Made by a program: the position numbers and the translations under genes. A model generated the notes under the pieces. That model was not told the origin of the DNA. It worked only from the letters and a program-made list of their open reading frames with translations, and did not search any database. Of a stretch of DNA of 64,000 bases, positions 58,292 through 64,000 are shown piece after piece. This DNA comes from Leuctra nigra (lineage: Eukaryota; Arthropoda; Insecta; Plecoptera; Leuctridae), in assembly GCA_934045905.1 (NCBI GenBank), contig OW203773.1, forward strand, positions 22,679,246-22,743,245, given 5' to 3'. Within the stretch, counting starts at the first letter, position 1. The number at the start of each line of letters is the position of its first letter.

Positions 58292-60344
58292 TATATATAT
58301 GTCATATATGTGTATAAATACATATATTAATAAATACCATATTAATACATTATATGTAATTTACATTGTAATTTATATATATAAATTATTATAATAATAT
58401 ATGGTTGCATGGAAGATCAGAAAATGTGAATATTTATTTATGCATAATTTGTGAATATTTATTAAAAAAACTGAATGTCGCCTTTTGATGTAAAAGAAAT
58501 CAATAAAGATAAATTGAAATTGAAAAATAATTATATTTGTAGTGCCAATAATATGTATCTTCAGCCACCAGCTATGGAGACATAGTAAAGCTGTAATGAA
58601 TAATAAATAAAATTCGTACCAGGTGAACATGCAAGCACGTTATTTCGGCCTTCTTGAACCAGCTCCTGATACGGTTCTTAAGAACCTTGGTAATTCATGC
58701 GCATCATTGATATTGGAAAGAGCTGTACAGTCAGTCCCAATCAATGCATCAATGCAAAGCTATGACGCCAGGTCGGTCACTAGTTGGGCGCTAGCGTCGT
58801 TTTGAGTATTTTACAAATTAATGTATCTCTTACCCCATCAGTCCGTATTGTATATTATAAGAATTAAAGTTAATATTTCGTTATTTAAAGAAGGAGTGGA
58901 TCATTAATAGAAATGATAGTGTAATAATGATATTTTGAACATATAATGACAGCTCATATTGTTTTTGTTGCCAGTGCTTTCTTGAACTGACTTACTGCAT
59001 AAGGGAATTTTGTAACTTAAAATTAAAACAATTGTGACAATTGTCACCTCAGAGTTCAATAGAATTTGCTTTAGATATTGCAATATCTTCTTATTTTTAC
59101 ACGTTTTATTATACTAGAGTAAAAAAATATATGTATCAAATAAAGTTTTGCAAGTTTTAATTATGAGTGGCACCAACAGCTTACTTCACACTTATTGGCA
59201 GCACTTTAGCGGGATATAGTTTGGTCCTATATAGTAGTGCCCAAAAGGCAGGGATTAATTCTGTGATGTAAATAATATGATAAATATTACAAAATTAGCT
59301 ACTTTGTAAATTAATTAATTGTTGTATTAAAACTAATAGACCCTCATTGTTTCTAAAGGTTCGTACCCTACGTTACTCCATTAGCAACAATTAAAATGCT
59401 ATTTTACCACTCTATCTTTAACCAGTATGTTATGATTATGACATTTCCTTTAAAAATTTAGATTATTGTGGTCTTGTGTATGATCTGTTTTTAGTGGATT
59501 GTAACACGAAAGTGTATCATGTAATAGTACATTGGTATCATGCCGGATGTAATAATATGTCAGAATGATCTGTAATATTGATATTAGTCTACTGAATCAT
59601 GAAATCACCAATCAATGCAAAGATATAATATTATTATTGCCATCCTTCTGGAATTCAAAAGCACCTAGATCTACCGGCATCAACATCCTGACTAATGAAA
59701 TGCACAAGGAAATAAAGTTACGGAAGTGCATGGCTGGCTGTACAGGGAGGATATTCCACTATGCATTTCAAGTTAAGCAACTAAAATCTTCCAGATTCAA
59801 ATTTACCCAATTCAAATCTTGTTTTTGTGTCACACTTTCATGGTTTGAGGTTAGGTTAGCGTTATATTTTTTTTAACAATCGTCCTAAACAGCAATTAGC
59901 ATACAATTATTTCGGTAATTTGATATGTATACAAAATGTTATTAAATATTACGAAGTTGTGTTCTCTGTTCGATATTTTGCTTCAATTCTAGTGTCTATT
60001 AATCTCAAATTGTCCAATTGCAGTTGGGAAAATAGAACCAATTCTAAATCAAGAATTGTCAAGATTTGAGTTTTTCTTGTCTCACACTAACCAAATTGGC
60101 CCAATTCTAATAGCTCGAATTGTATAGTGGAATACCCACTTTACAGAATGTATCGTGTTTGACATGTTTAATGTTGATACTTGTCCACATTATGAAATCA
60201 GATCAGCAAGCACAGCAAAGAAAGAATAATATATAATATCATTGCAATCCTTCTGGATAAAGATTTAATATCCTGTGGATTCCACTGGATTTTACTTTCA
60301 GCATGCAATGTATCATGCCGGATGTTATGAAATGAGTTTTATAT
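58292..60344. other. Intergenic region between genes 3 and 4
   Basis: 58650-58765 matches the 3' flank of gene 2. 59500-59700 is a diverged copy of the distal 5' flank (ATCATGCCGGATGTAATAA, CCATCCTTCTGGAATTCAAA, AGCACCTA). This hints that another family copy once began here or that the flank itself was duplicated. No gene body found. Confidence 0.5.
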
Positions 60345-60499
60345 TCGTCTACTGAATCAAATGAAATCTACCATCCCATAAAATACATACATAAATAATT
60401 GCCATCCTTCTGGAATTCAAAGCACCTACGAGGTTATCACGGCAGTTTGTTGTTATCCTAAGAACCACTGCAGGATATTTTTCTATCATTCAGCATGCA

Positions 60500-60668
60500 A
60501 TGTTGGGACATAGTTTGTTTTCATATTCGCAGAGATTCTCATCAGTGGCGAATGAAGATAATGTCATAAAGTTAAAGATGCAATCAGCTTCCGGTTGAAT
60601 CTGTGTTAAATATCGGCTCAACTTTCATCTCGATGGTATTCTATGAAATTGACTTACGAACGCTGAAG
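60500..60668 (+). promoter_or_regulatory. Gene 4 promoter/5' leader (conserved block)
   Basis: TCAGT at 60542-60546 followed by GGCGAATGAAGATAATG. A short uORF here reads ATG AAG ATA ATG TCA TAA (60552-60569). The TATA-like stretch of genes 1-3 is altered (ACATAGTTTGTTTTC). Confidence 0.55.
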
Positions 60669-63277
60669 ATGAACCGTGTGTTGCTGTTTTTTTTGGCCGT
60701 CATTTTGCTGACTTCAGGAGTCAAATGTGATGATGACGATGATGATGATGATGATGATGATGATGTAGACACGGGAGGGGTAAGTACTAATCGGTGGTGG
60801 GACTTTTGACCGACGGAACTTTGACTGATTGAACTTTGACCGATGTAGAGCGAAATATTAGTCGATATAGAAAAGTTTTGATGAACTAATAAAAACTGTG
60901 AACAAAAATTGTTTTATTGTAAATAAGCAATAATTTGTATTTCATCCGTTTTGTTGGTTCAAAATTATTTTTTAAAATAAGAACGAAATCTAATAGAAAA
61001 TTGCCACTATTTATACCAGACAACTTGCTGAAAAATAAAATATATGGATAGTAATAAATGTAAAACTGGCAGATTCAATAAATAGCACAGCACAATTCAA
61101 AGAAAATCCCAGTCTTCCTGGTTCATGTGCCAAGATATTTTCTAAACAAATTATTGCGAAACACAAATATCCATTGTTGGAAAATATATTATGTTTTCTT
61201 ATCAAATAGATATTTTGAAACTATATTTACAATTTTCATCAAATTTTGAAATATTAATTTGAAATCACAAACAAAACTTGAAAATTTATTAAATTTTCAA
61301 ATAAATATTTATCTTATATTTTCACAATTTTCATACATACCTATGATCGAAAGATAAGTGTTTTATGATACGTTTTTAAGACTAGGAAAACGCTCAGTGT
61401 AACGCGTTGATGAGCGAGCACGGCCACGTGCAAATTCTCCAACAGGAAATGCGTACACAACGCACAGAAAACATATACATCTATATTGAATTGAAATATG
61501 AGCCACTCAATCAACATAAAAGTATATGCTTTTCATCGAAACGTGAGTATAGCATCTAAGCACCCTGGTATACATATAGCAAATCAGACCGAATTCAATT
61601 GGCAGTGGAAAACATTCATTCGATACTTCATTCTGACAGATATTAAAAATGTAAATAAGTTTATACGTTCTGAACTGATTGGGATGAACATTTGTAAAAT
61701 AAGGGGCAATAAATTGGTCTTACTGACCACGCAAAATATGAGTTTGATCAGATTTATCGAAGACCATTTTCATTTTTCAACCTATCAGGAGATGTTTATT
61801 TAAATTTTAACCAATAAATGAATTTCAAAAAAATTAGTGTCTACAAACAGAAAAGGCTGTCTCTACATGTGTGCAAAATTTCAGCTCGATCGAAGAAAAG
61901 CTCTGACCTGTATAACCGAAATATGAATTTGATCAGATTTATCGAAAACCATTGTCAGTTTTCAACCTACCATCAGGAGATGTTTATTTAAATTTGAACC
62001 AATTAATGGATTTAAAAGAAATTAGGGTCTGCAAACAGAAAAGGTTGTCTCCACATGTGTGCAAAATTTCAGCTCGATCGAAGAAAAAAACTCTGACCTG
62101 CATACCCTCAGGTAACAGAAAAGAAAAAAAAAAGAAAACGTAGGTTCGTGCCAAAAGAGCCAAAAGGCGACGCTCGCTTCGCTCACTCAATAATAGTTAA
62201 ATGGTTTATTTCTTATAGTTTTTTTTTAGATTTTTTATTGGTTTTCCATTTTTTCAATTAAGGAACTACTGAAAAAAGAATACAAGTCCTGGCGGTAAGG
62301 AATCCTCCGTGTTTAATTTCACCGTCGGCAAAGTTCCGTGCATTTTGAAATATCGGTTAAAGTTCCGCTGGCGAATGTTCCGTCGGCGAAAAGTACGTGT
62401 TCTGCATAAATTAGCACAGAATTTTATTGCAAGGGGGCTAGCAGAACACAACTTTTATGACATTTGTATTTGTATTACCTGTATTGGAGCCATCGCCCGA
62501 TCAAATCAAAAATATTAATTTATGTAATACCATTTTAAAAAAACTAGTCAAATAATTCTAAGATGAAAATAATTTTATAAAATTCGACATGTAACATTCT
62601 CACTGTTTTTTTTAATGTACACTCGGCCAAACAAAAATTGAACGTTGACCAAATTTGAATGACTGCTGGTCATGTTCCATAACCAATCAAAGCTTGATAT
62701 TATCATTGAAATGTGAGGTCACCTACTAGAGTGAGACAATGAGATTGCTTAGACTGACTTCTGATGGTGCCATCTTACATTTATCAGCCTATCAGATTTA
62801 TTGAACGTTAAATTTTTGTTTGGCTAAGTGTACAATCAACTTCACATTTAGTTTATTATCATTCTGTTCGCCATTTAATTGTACGGTAGAGGTTGGGATA
62901 ATAAACCACGAGACGTGGGTTTTGTTACCATTCAACTTTGTAGTTACGTATGATGCACCTATTTCAACCAGTCCTTATACCATTGTTATAACTTGTATGA
63001 CTTTCTGCCTCACATATCTACGACCCGTGTCCCCGACTGAGGAACTAGCCAGACCAATTCACATTGCTGGGACAGATGTGGCAGTATATTAATTCAGGTA
63101 TCAATTTTCTTTCAGAGAAACTATATTCTTAGACTGGAAAAGTCGGAGATTGATAAAAAATATGAAAACAATGGCGTTTTGAAAATACATCTTTGGCAGG
63201 TGACAACATTCAACAGAACGGCTTATGTGCTGAATGCTTCTTTTGAGCTTTTGGTTGTTTATCCAGCAGATTCCGAG
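60669..63277 (+). CDS. Gene 4: DUF1091-like secreted protein, exons 1-2 (continues beyond window)
   Basis: Exon 1 60669-60779: a shorter signal peptide (MNRVLLFFLAVILLTSGVKC) and twelve aspartates, the longest run of the family. Exon 2 63116-63277: LRLEKSEIDKKYENNG, LWQVTTFNRTAYVLNASFEL, donor GTAATA. Both are phase 0 and the expected lengths. Exons 3 and 4 should lie to the right of the window. Intron 1 (2.3 kb) carries three transposons, but donor and acceptor are intact. Functional status cannot be judged from half a gene. Confidence 0.75.
60799..62396. mobile_element. CCGACGG-family TIR element in intron 1 of gene 4
   Basis: The left end GGGACTTTTGACCGACGGAA and right end (reverse complement ACTTTTCGCCGACGGAAC, ending near 62396) are diverged TIRs, each followed inward by a second AACTTTGACCGAT-like repeat. 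It starts only 20 bp after the splice donor. A Helitron-like element is nested at 61382-62190. Confidence 0.6.
61382..62190 (-). mobile_element. Helitron-like element nested in intron 1 of gene 4
   Basis: Minus orientation: CTAGGAAAACGCTCAGTGTAA at 61382 (host A before it) and GCTCGCTTCGCTCACTCAA ending 62190 (host T after it). An internal ~170-bp direct repeat lies at about 61720-61910 and 61925-62100 (TGAGTTTGATCAGATTTATC, TGTGTGCAAAATTTCAGCTC). No ORF of note. Confidence 0.7.
62620..62830. mobile_element. Tc1/mariner-like MITE (211 bp)
   Basis: TIRs CACTCGGCCAAACAAAAATT and, inverted, CACTTAGCCAAACAAAAATT, about 27 bp with a few mismatches, flanked by TA on both sides (62618-62619, 62831-62832). 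No ORF. In intron 1 of gene 4. Confidence 0.8.
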
Positions 63278-63517
63278 GTAATATGTCAATTTAGTAAAAA
63301 TAAGACAATTTAGAGGATCCAAGCTCGCAATTATTTAAAATAAATATATTTACACATATTATAATATTATAATATTATAAGTTAGTAGCTGGATACTATT
63401 GATTGTCTTATTTTTTTCCGTTATTCACAAAAATAACTAAAGACTACAAAACCTTATCATTCTTCCAATATTTTGGGTAAGGTATTTGATAAACATTTCA
63501 ACAGTGCAAGTAAATAA

Positions 63518-64000
63518 CTAGGAAAACGCTCTGTATAACGCGTTGATGAGCGAGCACGGACACGCGCAACACCTCAAACCGAAAATATGTCGATCGAAAA
63601 TATCATTAAAAGCCAAAAATTCTTGAAATTCGTCAGACTTGTAGGTATAAAAATCTCCAAATATTCCTAAAGTATTAGTCCTAATAGCCATGCAAAGTTT
63701 TAAGTTGATCGATTGAACCTTTATGATTAAAATGTTCCTTGTCAAAAATCATAGGATATATTTAAAAAAATATACCTGGGACCACTCATATGATAAAAGT
63801 GTGTGTACTTCCACAATTTTAGACGATCTGTTGAACGGTCATATCAGTTTCATACGTTTGAAAGTTTCTGCTCTAACAACCTTAGAACTATAAAGTGTCG
63901 AAGTAGCCGTGATCAACATTTTCGAGAAATTTGACAGATAACACGCAAAATGTCCGTAAAATGTCAATAACTTTTGGATTTAAACACAGATAAGTCTGAA
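63518..64000 (-). mobile_element. Helitron-like element (minus orientation), cut by window edge
   Basis: Starts CTAGGAAAACGCTCTGTATAA after host A, then the family body (AGTTTTAAGTTGATCGATTG). Lies in intron 2 of gene 4. Confidence 0.65.

Noticed and set aside
58373..58630. Minus-strand 85-codon hydrophobic frame downstream of gene 3
   Set aside because: Composition reflects AT-rich DNA (Phe/Ile/Tyr), with no conservation in the 3' flank of gene 2.
61498..61803. 101-codon frame inside the Helitron-like element
   Set aside because: The same element elsewhere (50959, 63518) does not keep the frame; it is chance in a non-autonomous repeat.

Overview
The window is AT-rich eukaryotic DNA crowded with transposons. 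Three things point to an insect, possibly a hemipteran (inference only; the species cannot be read from the sequence): short GT-AG introns, arthropod-type initiator motifs (TCAGT) upstream of paralogous genes, and I-clade/CR1-like retrotransposons mixed with hAT-like, Tc1/mariner-like and Helitron-like elements. No ribosomal RNA, tRNA or CRISPR array was recognised. Left third (1-34.7 kb): a nearly full-length but broken I-clade-like non-LTR retrotransposon (1-6265) is followed directly by a 5'-truncated sister copy (6266-8394). That sister carries a 670-codon frame that starts inside the 3' tail of the first copy. From 8.4 to 34 kb lies a mosaic of foldback and terminal-inverted-repeat (TIR) elements. 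The most striking is a 1,676-bp giant palindrome at 26712-28387, built of ~135-bp units and bounded by a 9-bp target duplication. Host-like coding signals here are few: a ubiquitin-protease-like fragment (13550-13927, minus), a two-exon small membrane protein candidate (17764-18173, minus), and a possible terminal exon (20947-21096, minus). Right half (34.7-64 kb): a tandem family of four paralogous genes on the plus strand. Each encodes a small secreted protein: signal peptide, polyaspartate run, then a two-cysteine domain resembling the insect DUF1091 family (distantly related to the ML/MD-2 lipid-binding fold). The gene model is four exons, all phase-0 introns, with identical lengths for exons 2, 3 and 4 (162, 165 and 153 nt) in the intact copies. 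Gene 1 (37172 on) is dead: a 2.3-kb hAT-like element sits in its 5' leader, exon 2 is not found, and exon 3 is split by insertions. Gene 2 (44261-50151, 196 aa) and gene 3 (54391-58262, 199 aa) look intact. Gene 4 (60669 on) runs off the right edge after exon 2. About 165 bp upstream of each start codon is conserved, including a putative initiator and, in genes 2-4, a minimal upstream ORF (ATG-codon-TAA). The introns are loaded with transposons: a CR1-like fragment in gene 2, the third I-clade tail in gene 3, and a TIR element, a Helitron-like element and a Tc1/mariner-like MITE in gene 4. Helitron-like copies recur across the window, and one (50959-52361) interrupts another retrotransposon's coding frame so cleanly that the empty site can be inferred. 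The genes appear to be independent transcription units of a recent local duplication block; nothing suggests an operon or a multi-gene pathway.
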